This document shows, in pieces, positions 53,032 through 64,000 of a stretch of DNA of 64,000 nt. The stretch is from the NCBI GenBank assembly GCA_014871385.1, contig CM026423.1:20860315-20924314 (forward strand), in the 5' to 3' direction. The notes under the pieces are model-generated. The model made no database searches, was not told the DNA's origin, and saw only the letters and a program-made list of their open reading frames with translations. A program made the translations under genes and the position numbers. Every line of letters starts with the position of its first letter. The stretch's first letter is position 1. The DNA is from Ceratodon purpureus. Its lineage: Eukaryota; Streptophyta; Bryopsida; Pseudoditrichales; Ditrichaceae.

Positions 53032-54180
53032 TAGTACTCCTGTCTTCAAACCCTCAAAGCCCTCTGTCTCAACCTCTTTCCTCTTCTCCTCTTCCTCCTC
53101 CCTCTTTCACCTCTCCTCCCTGCCCTTCCCTGCCGTTCCCTTCCGTTCTGCGTCCTACTCCACCAAAACGAACTCAGACACCGAACCAACCCACCAACCA
53201 ACACCCAACTCCCGAACCAAACCCTCCAAACCCTCACCCAACCATCACATCCCCCTCCCCAAGGCACACACAATCCTTCCCATCAATTGTAAAATTCTCT
53301 CTCATCGCCTCACATACTTTCTCATTCTCTTTCTCTCCCTCTCCTCTCCGCTCTCATTCCCAATTACACACCCTCGTGAGCAGTGGCATGAACCTGAAGT
53401 GCCGCAACGTCGGTTGTGAGCTCCTCCAATTTGTGGCTATGGCGATCGGCAAACCTCTGGCGTCGAACTCCAGCCACTCTACTCTCCAGACTGCAAACTC
53501 ACCCCCCTATTCCGTCACCACCCATCATCTACCCTCTCCGTTGATAATTTATTCTGGAATCTTCGTTTGGAGGGTAGTGTGACGGGGTTGGGGGGTGGCG
53601 GGAGAGGGGTGGTTGGGGGGCGAGTTGAGCAGGAGAGAGGGCCACGTCGTTGGGGGGAGGGGAGGCGGGGCCCAGGGCCACTTCTTTGATAAAGCCTGGG
53701 GCGCTGGGAATTAGCTTTTATGGGTTGGGGGCTGGGATCGAGGGGGCTGCAAATCATTCCATTTCCAGCGGGGCAGGGCGTTGGACGCTACTGTGGTGGG
53801 GTCGGCGCATGGTGTTTTGCAGAGGAGGGGGAATGGACTCAATAGAGTGGTGCCGGATGGTGCCGGCCCCGGGAAACGCCGGGCTGGCTGGCATGTTTCC
53901 ATTTGGATGCCAGGAAGGTGCTGATTCATGGTTCCGTCCATTGCGGTTTCGTTTGCTGACTCCGGCTTTATCATCCGGGGTTCATTCGTTGCGGGTGGCT
54001 TTGTGCATCCGCACCTTTCCAGCCTCGCCCTGATGGTGAAAGCTCGCCCTCGTCTTAATCACCAGGTGGGCCCCTCCTCCAGCCCTGCGGGCCCTACTTC
54101 CATTCATATTTCTTTATTAAGGGCCCCGTCGTCCCATTTTAGAAATTTTGGGTTTCTGCTGTAGTCCGTCCACCTCAACA
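53032..54180. promoter_or_regulatory. 5' region of the HY5 gene, GC-rich
   Basis: A CT-rich stretch (53040-53390) directly upstream of the HY5 start codon is a likely leader and core promoter on the minus strand. The G-rich continuation to about 54170 contains overlapping ORFs on both strands without recognisable motifs. Composition drops sharply to AT-rich at about 54180, marking the edge of the gene's upstream region. Confidence 0.45.
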
Positions 54181-56143
54181 TGAATATTTCTATTTTATAA
54201 ATTCAAGGTTTTGTTTTGCAGAAAATAAAAATAATTTTGTTTTTCTTTTAAAAAATCACAAAAAATTATCCTCATATGGCTTCAAATGGACAAATATGCT
54301 CCAAAAAAATTATGATTTTATCCTTTAAATGTTTAATTTGCTTGTTTTCTTATCTTTAATTTTTTCATGAACAAACTTGTGAACCAACTACAGTAATTTG
54401 AAAGAGGCATATGATTAGTTATTTAAAAACTTCTTATATTTATTATTAAATTAATCAACACTTGAAAATATAGGAAATGCTTTGCTCTATCAATGGAAGG
54501 CCGCTTGTCTTAGCAAAGATGAATTTATTACCCGGATTCCAAAGTTATTGATGAAGTTGTGATCAATTTTGCAATTTCATGAAAGGGTTTGTTGCAAGGC
54601 GTAAAAATAAAACAACAAAAGACTGAATCAATTCTCAATTGATGTAAGAGGATTTTAAAAAATTCTTGATTGCCAAGTTCATTTTTAAAATGAATTTTTA
54701 GACAACTATAGAATTTAGTCTAAAAGATATAGAGTAACAAGATTATAATAGATAAAGAAAGCTAGTGAAATGGACAAATCTTCTTGGTTTTAAAAAATAT
54801 ATACAACCACAAATAAAGATGACATGAAAAATAAATTATGCATGAAAGATTTACTTCTATAGTACATGGTAATAAAGAAAAATATATATAGCACAATGCA
54901 CGTATTTTAATAGTAAGGAATAATATTCTTTGGGGCTCTTTAAAGATGGAGAAGAAACAAAAGTCATAAGTGAACAATTTGTTCAGGAACCTTGGAATTT
55001 TTAATTACTAATATATTGCATGTTTTAAAGAGTTAAACAATTTGATTAGAAATACTACATAATGTAATGTATTAAAACGTTATAGAGCATAAGATAATTA
55101 TATTTCTTAAGGTAATAAACACCATGAATTGATTTCAATAAATTTACATTAGTAATGTCGTAAAAAAAATTATGTTTTTAATTTTTGGCTATAAGTAGAC
55201 TTAGCGGTGGAATTGTAATATTAATTTGATTTCAATAAACATTAGATGATATTATTTGATACTGAATTTATATAACAAAAAACATGTGTCTTTATGACAT
55301 AGTATATGGTGCAAATACACATTGTAGCTTTATTGTGACATTATTGATTTATCTAGTTTTAGACTTAACATCTTTTGGACTTACTTGAAAATTAAATGGT
55401 CATGTTTTGGTGTTAATTATTACATCTATGTCTTTTCAAAATAACCTGTTTTTACAAGAGCTCAAAATCGTAGCCACAACCTTGAAACGCTTCATTTAAG
55501 TAAATATATAATTTATTTAATTTTATCTTTTATCCTTTCAATAACTATTAAAAGATGCCTTCATTGCTTTGTAATACTTGACTGTCAACATAGAAGAAAA
55601 CATACAAATACCTTATTTTTGTTGTTATCTTCACAATAGTAGGTTTTGGTATTCATAGAATAATGCTAATAGTATTCCATGTAATTGTGAGAATATAATT
55701 ACTACATGGATTCTAACTAAAATTGGAGACAATTTTTGTCACAAATAATAAAACTAGTATTCCGTGGCAAACGGTAGTTGCTACAATTCTTAAGTTGATT
55801 AGTTGCTACAGTTCTTAAGTTGATCAGTTGCTACACTTATTAAGTAGGCCAATAATAGCCATAATTTGAGTAATTATAGAAAAACTATTATAAATTTTTT
55901 AATATTTTTTTAAAAAAAATATTAAAATATTAAAATTTAAAAATTTAAAACAAAAAAAATTTCATTAAAAAAAAATTAAACAAAAAATCATCAAAATTTG
56001 ACAAAGATTCACTTTAAATTAATAAAATTTAAAAAATATTTTATTCTCAAACACCTAGCTATTTTCCGAACATCCATGTTGAGTGAATCTGCAAAATTCA
56101 CGATCAATCAGAAAGAAAATCATTTATTTAAAGATCAACTTTA
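54181..56143. other. AT-rich spacer with a 25-bp tandem repeat
   Basis: No gene is seen. A 25-bp unit starting agttgctaca is repeated three times at 55776-55800, 55801-55825 and 55826-55850, the third copy diverged. Confidence 0.6.
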
Positions 56144-57366
56144 TCAAAAATAAAAGGAACAAGTTAATGGACACATACTTTGATGTCCGACGTAGATGAG
56201 TGCACCAGCCTTAAGCATTTGAAACAGCCTTGGGAATATGAAACAAAATTTAGAAATTATAAATTCTATTTGTAGTATGTCGAATGCAATCCCGAGATCA
56301 GACTCTCCCATGATGCTTAGTCCTGCAAATGCCACTTTCTGCAAAACAAACAATGTACATAAAAACTGATTTAACCATCATTTCAATAGATTTGAATATT
56401 GACTACAAGAAAAAATGAAAGGCAAATTTAAACTCTATTCAATAATTCTACAAATCATGATCAAATTGAAATTCAATATTCAAAACTCACAAAACATCTT
56501 TAAAACTCACCTTTGATATATCAAGAATCCCTCTCACTTCAATTCATATAGATTTGAGCATATTCTAAATCACGCTCTAATTGGGCAGTTTTCTTCAGAA
56601 CCTGCTCTCGGCTAATGTTGGCCTCAAAAATCACAGTTGATACTATGCACCAAATAAAGAAGCAAATAATGAAAGTTGACAATGTTGTTATAGAAGTTGA
56701 TTAGCTTACACGAGAATCAAAATAACAATAGGATATTGTGATTTTTTTTGTTACAGTGCAAACATTCCTAGCAAACTATAAAGTAAAGTATTAAAGACAT
56801 TGAGCGTTAAAGAGTAGATAAGTGTGCAATTAAAGCATATATGTTTTTTATTTTATTGTACAGTTTTGGGATTATAAAAATGTGTTTTGTGCACAAATAT
56901 TTGTATTAATTATGGACTATATTAATTTTTTTAAATATGCGTTTAGATATGTGGTGGGTGTTCCCAAGATGGCTCACCGTCTTCGTTGGCTTCCTCGCAA
57001 ACATTTGTCGGACCGCCGGAAGTCCGTGTGCTAGGCACGGGCATCCATTGGTCCATTGCTCTTAGAACACCGTTGGCATTTGCAGTGAGACTGGGAATCT
57101 TGTCAATCTGATTGTAAAAGATGAATTTCGTACCGTCATCCCGTACACTAGCACTTGTTTGATTGCGCAATTTCTTGATATTAGAATAGATGCTCCCCAA
57201 CTTCTCCCACTTGTTTGATAAGGACTTCACCTTCTTGCCACACTCCTGAAAGAACATCATAATGTGCACCCGCCCTTACTGATACGATCGCATGGTGACT
57301 GTGTTGTATGCCTCGATGTGTCCCTTGCACTGTTTCAATAAAAACCTTACAACAACATTGCTTCAA
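56144..57366 (-). pseudogene. Gene relic with coiled-coil and trihelix-like fragments
   Basis: Three minus-strand fragments lie in AT-rich DNA. The fragment 57269-56943 encodes CGKKVKSLSNKWEKLGSIYS and later KFIFYNQIDKI, which resembles the Myb/SANT-like (trihelix) domain common in plant transcription factors and Harbinger-derived proteins. Frame changes near 57180-57366 suggest decay. The fragment at about 56640-56560 encodes SREQVLKKTAQLERDLEYAQ and then meets stops. The fragment 56341-56150 is a possible exon with splice-like borders but no known motif. Whether the three belong together is unknown. Confidence 0.4.
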
Positions 57367-60212
57367 TGTCGGTCCAGCACAACAACCTGATCGATGTATT
57401 GTATTTTGCTGGTATAGATGTTGTGTTATGCATATATATATAAAACATGTAATCCACTAAGAAATCAAAGCCTTTGTTATTGCATTAGAAACTTTCAACT
57501 TCAAAACCAACTTACGAAGTTGACTTATGCCACTGTGATAAAACTGATCATTTTCAAAGGAGCATGGATATATTTTTTAATAAAAACTTCACATATGCCT
57601 TTTATAGTGCAAGGAGCTAAATGAAACAAAATTTTGAAGTTGATTTTTCACACATTTATTGGTTTTTTTCAAAAACAACAAAAAAATTCACTTCTATTTG
57701 AGGCACAGTTTTGGATGTTAATTGTATACAAAATCTCAAAAATAGAAGATGATAGCATAAAAGGTTATCAAGATACTTAGATCAATGACCAACATGCCTA
57801 AACATGGCTTACAACTACTGCTCAGTCGACAACTAGACTTTCTAAACGAAGATAACCAAACAGTCACGGGCGGAATTCTGACCACTAACAAGACCTCAAA
57901 ATCATTGAAATCCAGTTCTGTGTTTTCCTTCTATGTTCCTCCAGAAATTAAAGTCTCTCTATGCAATGTTTCGTTTGCGCACTGTTTGCAAATACTAGTT
58001 ACTATAAAGAATACACTTTTTTCTCACAGTGTATGATACAAAAATTGAATATATGTCAAGAAAAAATTGATAATTTTTTGTTATAATTTCAAAAAAAAAA
58101 AAACTTCAAATTTTAAATATCATAGCACTAAATACGAATGTTGAAAATGGCTATAGAGTCCATAATTCTCTATGTATAAAATGCTTTGATTCTCTACGTA
58201 TAATTTTTTTAATTCTCATTACGAATAAGTAAAAGTAAAATATTGTAGACATTCCAAATTCAGATAGGTTATAATATGCAAAAGGCATCATAATAATGTC
58301 CAATGTGTAGTCATTGTATTAACATTCTATTTATTGTCAAAATATTTATATTAATAGTGTAAAAATACACTTCGAATGTTTCAATGTCTTTATAATCATC
58401 TATATTTGAAAAAAATGGTGTTTGTCCATTAGTCACAAGTCAATTCCACAAGAAACCTAATTTATGTGTCTTTTCAAAACATGTGGTTTTTTTTTTCAAC
58501 TTGAAAATTTATTTATATGTTGTTTAAAATTCTTCACTTATTTTGTTTCATCTTTTTACATAATCTTCTTGTTATATTTTGTTGTATGTCTTCGCGCAAT
58601 GCAAGCTATTAATGCATTTGTGATTTGTTTTAAAAAATTTAATAGTTACAAAATCACTTAAAATTTATATATTTTTTAAATGTAAATTTTAAATTTAAAA
58701 CTAATAGTTGATGTAAAAATATTTTGGCACCTTTATGATTATATTATAAATTACTTGGGATATAAGTACGTAGTTAATGCAAAATACATTGTCTTGATGG
58801 AATGGACATATAAGTTTATTTTGTTGTATTGTTTCAAACTAGCTTATAGGAATAAATTAGCATTGAGGCGGTTTATCAGTTGTTGCATAATTTATGATAA
58901 AATTAAAAAGCTTTAATGCAACATTAACTTAATAGACTATACAATTTTAGTAAATCAATAATATAAATTACATCATTGTTGCACTAGTAGATTGTCTAAT
59001 TAAAAATCACTATAAAAATTATAAATGAATGACGAGAGAGTTTTTAGATGATGGCCAATTAGTGATTAAATGTTTATTAAATTTAAAAAATAATAATTAA
59101 AATTTGATTTCTTGTATGAATTGTAGAATAGAATTCGATAGTTTTAAATGTAGTTGAATATAGAATAAATTACACAAATTTTAATTCATTAAATATTTGG
59201 AATTTTAAAATTTTCTATCTTTTGGTATATCTATGGCAACTATGGCACAACAATGAAAATTTATGATAATCAATCATAAATCATAAATTATCTTTTTCAT
59301 ATAACAATCTCTTTGGTATCACATTCTTCTCTACATACAATACAAATCCATGTTTGAAATTCCAATTTCTAGTGTAAAAGAGCCTACAATCCAAAGAGCT
59401 ATCCTCGATGTAAATTACTTGAATAAAAAAGAACACAAACAATCTAAAATCTAAACATCAACTTTTAAAAATCTATTTTTTAAAAGCACCTCCATAAAAC
59501 TAATGCAGTAAATTCAACAAGTCACAATACATAATTCCTATAAAAAAAATTTTAAAAATTGAATTTCTATCACACCATCTAATATCCTACAAATAAAAAG
59601 TAGTAAAGAAACAAAATTATTGTGATCCACTACTATACGTTGATAGCAAATTCATTTATGCTTGAAGAAATATTTATTCTTTTTAGAAAAATAAGGTTTG
59701 TCTTCTAAAATTTAAAATGCAACATTTTTAATTTAGAAAAAAAAAATCACTGAAAATAACCTTAGATGGATAAAATTAAACAAACATCACATAATATAAT
59801 TTCACATAGTTTTGTTTTTCCATGCTAGAAACTTCTAATATTTTTTTATTGTTTTAAGAATTATTCATAAAAAGCGCCCCCACATAAGGAACTTAGAATT
59901 TGGTCCCCACCCCATACATGATAGAGCCACCCGGAAACAGGGCCCCTTCCCGGCTTATTACAATCTAGTCTTAGTCCTGCGGACACTGACCTAGTCTCGT
60001 CACCGGGCATCAGACGCATCTCCACCCTGCGATCCCCCGATCGACGGCCCACGATCCTCTCCGATTAGGTCAGTGTATATAGCGCTGGAGGAAACCTTCG
60101 GGCTTCTCTTCTGTGTTTTCGTTGCCGAGCCCACGCTCCGGAGCTTGGAGTTTTGTAGTTTTGGTGGAGGTAGAGGTGGAGCTAGGGTTTGAGGGCCAGG
60201 GGGAGGGGAGCT
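57367..60212. other. AT-rich spacer and promoter of the KH gene
   Basis: Nothing recognisable lies between 57367 and 59850. From about 59870 the sequence becomes GC-richer up to the ATG at 60213, so the promoter and leader of the KH-domain gene are inferred there; a tatata stretch lies near 60076. Confidence 0.5.
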
Positions 60213-63200
60213 ATGGCGCACGACGGAGGGGAGGCGCTGGCGTCGGAGGATTACGAGGCGCCTCGCATGGAGAACAAGCGCAAGTTCGATGAGACGGGCG
60301 GGGACGACTTGCCCGTGGGCAACTTCAATGGGAACTCCGACGGGGGGGAGCGGGACGGCGGTGCGGGCGGGGTGCCTGCGGCGGCCGTGGCGTCGTACAA
60401 TAATGTGCCGCCACCGTTGTCGGAGTTCGAGCTCGCGAAGCAGAAGGCTGCGCAGATAGCCGCGCGGTTGGTTGGCGGGGAGGTTACCAAGCGCCCGCGC
60501 ACGGAGGAGGCTGTGGAGGATCACGGCGGGCCGGGGCGGACCAATGGACTGGATCTCGGTGCGGCATTTGCTGGTGAGTGGATATGTGTGGTTTTCTTGG
60601 TTTGTGAGGATTTTGGTTGGTGGTGTGTGGAGGTGTGGGAGGATGTTGGTGGAGTGATGTTTTGGTTTTTTGGTTTCTTGTAGATGATAATTCGAAGCGC
60701 GACCACGATCAAGCGCCGGAGGAAAGTCACTCTATGCATCATCAGCTGCAGCAGCATCAAGATTACCAGCAAGGTTCTCAGCAGTATCATCAGGGTGCAC
60801 AGTTTTATAACCAGGGGGGTTCTAATCAGTCAAGAAAGATCGATGTGCCGAACTCGAAGGTCCGTCTTCATGTCTTACTATCTTGAGATAGCAGGACGTG
60901 GCTGCAGCAATTAGTAAGCCTGTGTCTGGTTTCCTACTCGCGGGAGTTTTGGGCATAGCTTTTACACCCTCGGTATCTTTTGGCAGGTTGGACTCGTTAT
61001 CGGGAAAGGAGGGGAGACTATCAAATACTTGCAGCACCAATCAGGTGCCCGTATTCAAGTAGCTAGGGATGGAGAGTCGGATCCTCGATCGTCCACAAGA
61101 CAAGTGGAGCTGATGGGCACTCCTGAGCAGATTAGTCGTGCGGAGCAGCTTGTTAAAGACGTTATCGCTGAGGTCTTCTTTCAATCTGACTTATCTTTTA
61201 ATTGTCCCTGTGTTTTCCAAGAAAACTAGCATATCATTGACATAATTGTCACTGTGCCGGACGTGGCTGTGATTCAAATCCTCAGCCATTGTTAGGTTGA
61301 GAATTACGAGTTTCACTGTTCGGATATTTAGCATGCTGCTCGGGGGTTAGCTCGCTGGTTTTGACATTTCTTTCCTGGTCTGTTTGTTGATTTCTCAGCA
61401 GGCAACCGCTGGAGGACCCGGTGTAGTTAGTGGTGGTGGTGGTCGTGGTGGCTTTAGTGGTGGTCCAGGTGGTCCTCCTGGGGAACAAGTTCAAGTGAAA
61501 GTTCCGAACAACAAGGTTACTGTCTTCACTGATTCTACATGGCCTCGAGTTTTGAATTTTTTCTTCAGGTGTGCTATGCAATGAGACAGCATTGACCATA
61601 TGACTTGTGTAACGCAGGTTGGTTTAATTATTGGCCGAGGTGGGGAGACGATTAAGAACCTCCAGAGTCGTTCAGGAGCGCGCATTCAGGTGCTGTATAC
61701 TGCACTTATCTACTCAGTCGGGGTTGGAACTTTGATAGGTTTCAAGAAGGCCCGGGGATATGCAAACTATGTGCTGATGTGGATTACGATTTGTTTTATA
61801 GGTTCAAAACGATTCTGAGACTGAGCCTGGAGCCACTGAGAGAATGGTTACTTTAATAGGCAACAAGAAGGCCACGGACATGGCATATGATTTGATTAAG
61901 GAAGTCATCGATGAGGTACAGTTTCTTTCGCAACATTTAAGTCAAGTCATTTGCGTGTGTGTTATTTTTATGTACATACCTCTGCTCAATATCTTGACTC
62001 CAATTGCGTGTGAAGGGCAGTTGTTTTCTCTCATCTTTCTTGCTGGTTTACTGTTACATGTTTTCTGTGATGTTTGCCTTCATGCTCGCCTTGTAGGTCT
62101 AGTTAAGACTGGCGTGTGCAAAGTCGTTCGTTATATTGCCTTGACTGTGCTTGCGGTGCTCGTTTAGGATGATTGTGTTGGCAATGTATTTGTATGCGTT
62201 GAGTTCTAATTCTGACAGCTTACTAGTAATCGAGGGTGTGTTTGCGCCACCTGGAGCATCGTAAGGTACTGAACAAAGCTACATGATACGTACTGGTTTT
62301 GGAGTTCGTAGATGAGCTCATGCCCTGCCTTGTGATGTAGTCGTAGTTGCTACTTTTCGCTCAAACATCACTGTTTCAAATGATAGTTCGGTTGTCTCTC
62401 TCTAGTTAGTTTGAGCCTGTTTCCTATGCATCGTTGCCTTGTGTACATGGTGCTGTCGTTTTTTTCTTTTCCTTATCATCGACGACTTTACCGGACATAT
62501 ATGTCCATTTACATATGAGAGCTTGTGAGTGTCCAGGCTTGTAGCAATTGAGATAGGGTTCCATGTGCAGTAACAAAGCTTGTCACCTGTTCCATGTTTA
62601 GATGGACTGGGTACGAGTAAAAGTTCTGATTTGGATGATTTGGCCGCTGAGAAAGGGATGTGGACTTCAAATGGCATCACTTCAGATTTTAGGCTACCTC
62701 ACAGTGAAAGTCGAGATTTGGGGAATGATGCGGACAGGTAACCATGGCGTGATATTATTATTGAGTAAAGAAGAATGTATTTTGGCACAATCTTGCTTAC
62801 TTTAAAAATGCAGAGCGCCAAAATCATGGGTCTGGGATATATCGTCCAGAAACTAAGATGCTTATTTTAGCTTGTGAGATATCCCCTGTTGCGATATAGA
62901 GGTGTGCATCCTGTGTGGTTCTGGAGTTATTATCGTTTGTTGTATTTTTGAGTCCCGCGTTTTGGTCAAGGGATGGACATCTTTAGTCAAGCCTGTAACA
63001 GGTGCACTTTAATTGCACTGAGCAAGGATGGGGCCTCAATGTTTCGCCGGTAGCCAGAAAGCTCACACCCAAATTTGGATGAGGTGAGAGTAATTTGTCC
63101 AGCTCGTGTATATTGACTAACCTCATGACTTTTGTGGTAATGATGACTTTGAACTGTCAGTGTCGTCCTCTTCACCCTGCCTGTTGGATGTTACATGTCT

Positions 63201-64000
63201 AGAGTCTTTGTTGAGCCATGTTCTTGCATATCGATTCTTGCGCCAGTTAAACCTCTGGTATTTCTTCTGTTTCTCAATGAGAATGTGCTTACTTCTCGAG
63301 GATGTAAACTTGGAATGTTGCTGGCTGTTGTCTTGTGAGATAGTACATATTGTAAGGTTGTATTGGACTGGTTTGGCGGATGTTTGAGCAGAATCGCACC
63401 TCAAGGGGACCTGTAGGTGGCTACAATCAACAGCATAGTGGTGGATATAGGCCTTCTGGCCCTCAGTCGTGGGGTCCTCCAGCTGCCCCCCCACCCTACG
63501 GGTACCAGCAGCCTCCTCATTATCCGGGTCCACCCCAGCAGTACCAGCAACCACCTCCCCAAGCATATGGCCAATTCTCTCAGCAGCCTGCAGGTGGTTA
63601 TTCCTCTGGCTGGGAGCAGCGCTCACCTGCATCTGCTGCACAGCCTCAGCAGCAAACCTCTTTTGATTACTACGGGCAGCAAACCCAGCCGGTGACGACT
63701 CGATACTCTCATTATTGTCGTAGTTAGAATCTTGCTTACTTGTGTTTTGGTTCGTGTGAATTAACTAGATTAAATTGTTTCCAGGATGATTGAACTTGAT
63801 TGCCTGTTCTTTCAGGTCCATCAAACTCCTCAGGGTACTGCAGCTCCTACTGAGGCTTCTGGTTATGGCTACAACCAGCAAAACTACTATCAAGGTTATC
63901 AGCAACAGGCTGCCCAGACTCCTTCATATGGAGATCCTGCTACAACTTACGGCCAACCAACTTACCCTCAGCAAGCTTACGCTCAGCCTGTATACAGTGG
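60213..64000 (+). CDS. KH-domain RNA-binding protein (plant FUBP-like), cut by window end
   Basis: This protein resembles plant far-upstream-element-binding-like KH proteins, which bind single-stranded RNA or DNA. Exons: 60213-60573, 60684-60859, 60987-61172, 61402-61515 (or from 61399), 61618-61689, 61802-61915, 63392-63691 and 63816 to beyond 64000; phases agree. The N-terminus carries YNNVPPPLSEFELAKQKAAQ, typical of this plant group. Two KH domains are visible: VGLVIGKGGETIKYLQHQSG (exon 3) and VGLIIGRGGETIKNLQSRSG (exons 5-6), each with the GxxG loop. A Gly-rich linker separates them. The C-terminus is rich in Gln, Pro, Tyr and Gly and likely disordered. The last exon runs off the window, so the C-terminus is missing here. 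Confidence 0.88.

Noticed and set aside
53650..54033. 127-codon plus-strand ORF in the HY5 upstream region
   Set aside because: Overlapping open frames exist on both strands of this G-rich stretch and none has a domain.
1..64000. tRNA, rRNA, CRISPR arrays and bacterial-type operons
   Set aside because: No cloverleaf with a plausible T-loop, no rRNA core sequence and no spaced repeats of CRISPR type were recognised by eye; the gene structures are eukaryotic.

Overview
This window reads as nuclear DNA of a land plant. The genes carry many short exons with GT-AG introns, and the products include a bZIP of the HY5 type, an ALA3-type lipid flippase, a plant DUF7086 protein, a plant KH-domain protein and a stray exon of a photosystem I antenna (Lhca) gene. 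A gene for an LRRCC1/VFL1-type centriole protein suggests a plant that still makes flagellated sperm, such as a moss, liverwort, hornwort, lycophyte or fern. The compact genes and AT-rich spacers with (TA)n runs would suit a moss, but the species cannot be named from the sequence alone.

Layout. 1-16.3 kb is transposon territory. A cluster of GC-rich palindromes lies at 1-261. A CACTA (En/Spm) transposon core follows, with two divergent genes: a minus-strand TNPA/ORF1-like gene (1.7-4.8 kb) and a plus-strand TNP2-type transposase (6.55-11.3 kb). The four transposase exons join in phase into about 1,187 codons. A decayed partial copy of the transposase N-terminal half lies between the two genes. 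Downstream are a lone Lhca exon and a coiled-coil ORF interrupted by one TGA. A 600-bp polypurine tract (16.6-17.2 kb) separates this block from the genes.

17.7-42.2 kb holds three host genes. The ALA3-like P4-ATPase on the plus strand has 27 exons whose phases all agree and give 1,206 aa. The LRRCC1/VFL1-like gene runs convergently on the minus strand, with 18 supported exons and an uncertain last one. A four-exon DUF7086 gene is also on the minus strand; one of its introns carries an almost perfect 81-bp inverted repeat.

43.6-50.2 kb is an AT-rich spacer with a degenerate tandem repeat, (TA)n runs and a 400-bp Stowaway-like MITE. The HY5 gene (minus, five exons) lies at 50.26-53.03 kb. 54.2-59.8 kb is another AT-rich spacer with relics of a trihelix-like gene. 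The window ends inside a plus-strand KH-domain gene (60.2 kb onward) with a Gln/Pro/Tyr-rich C-terminus.

The genes do not form an operon or an obvious pathway. All splice models were made by hand from frame, phase and GT-AG signals; no alignment or RNA data were available.
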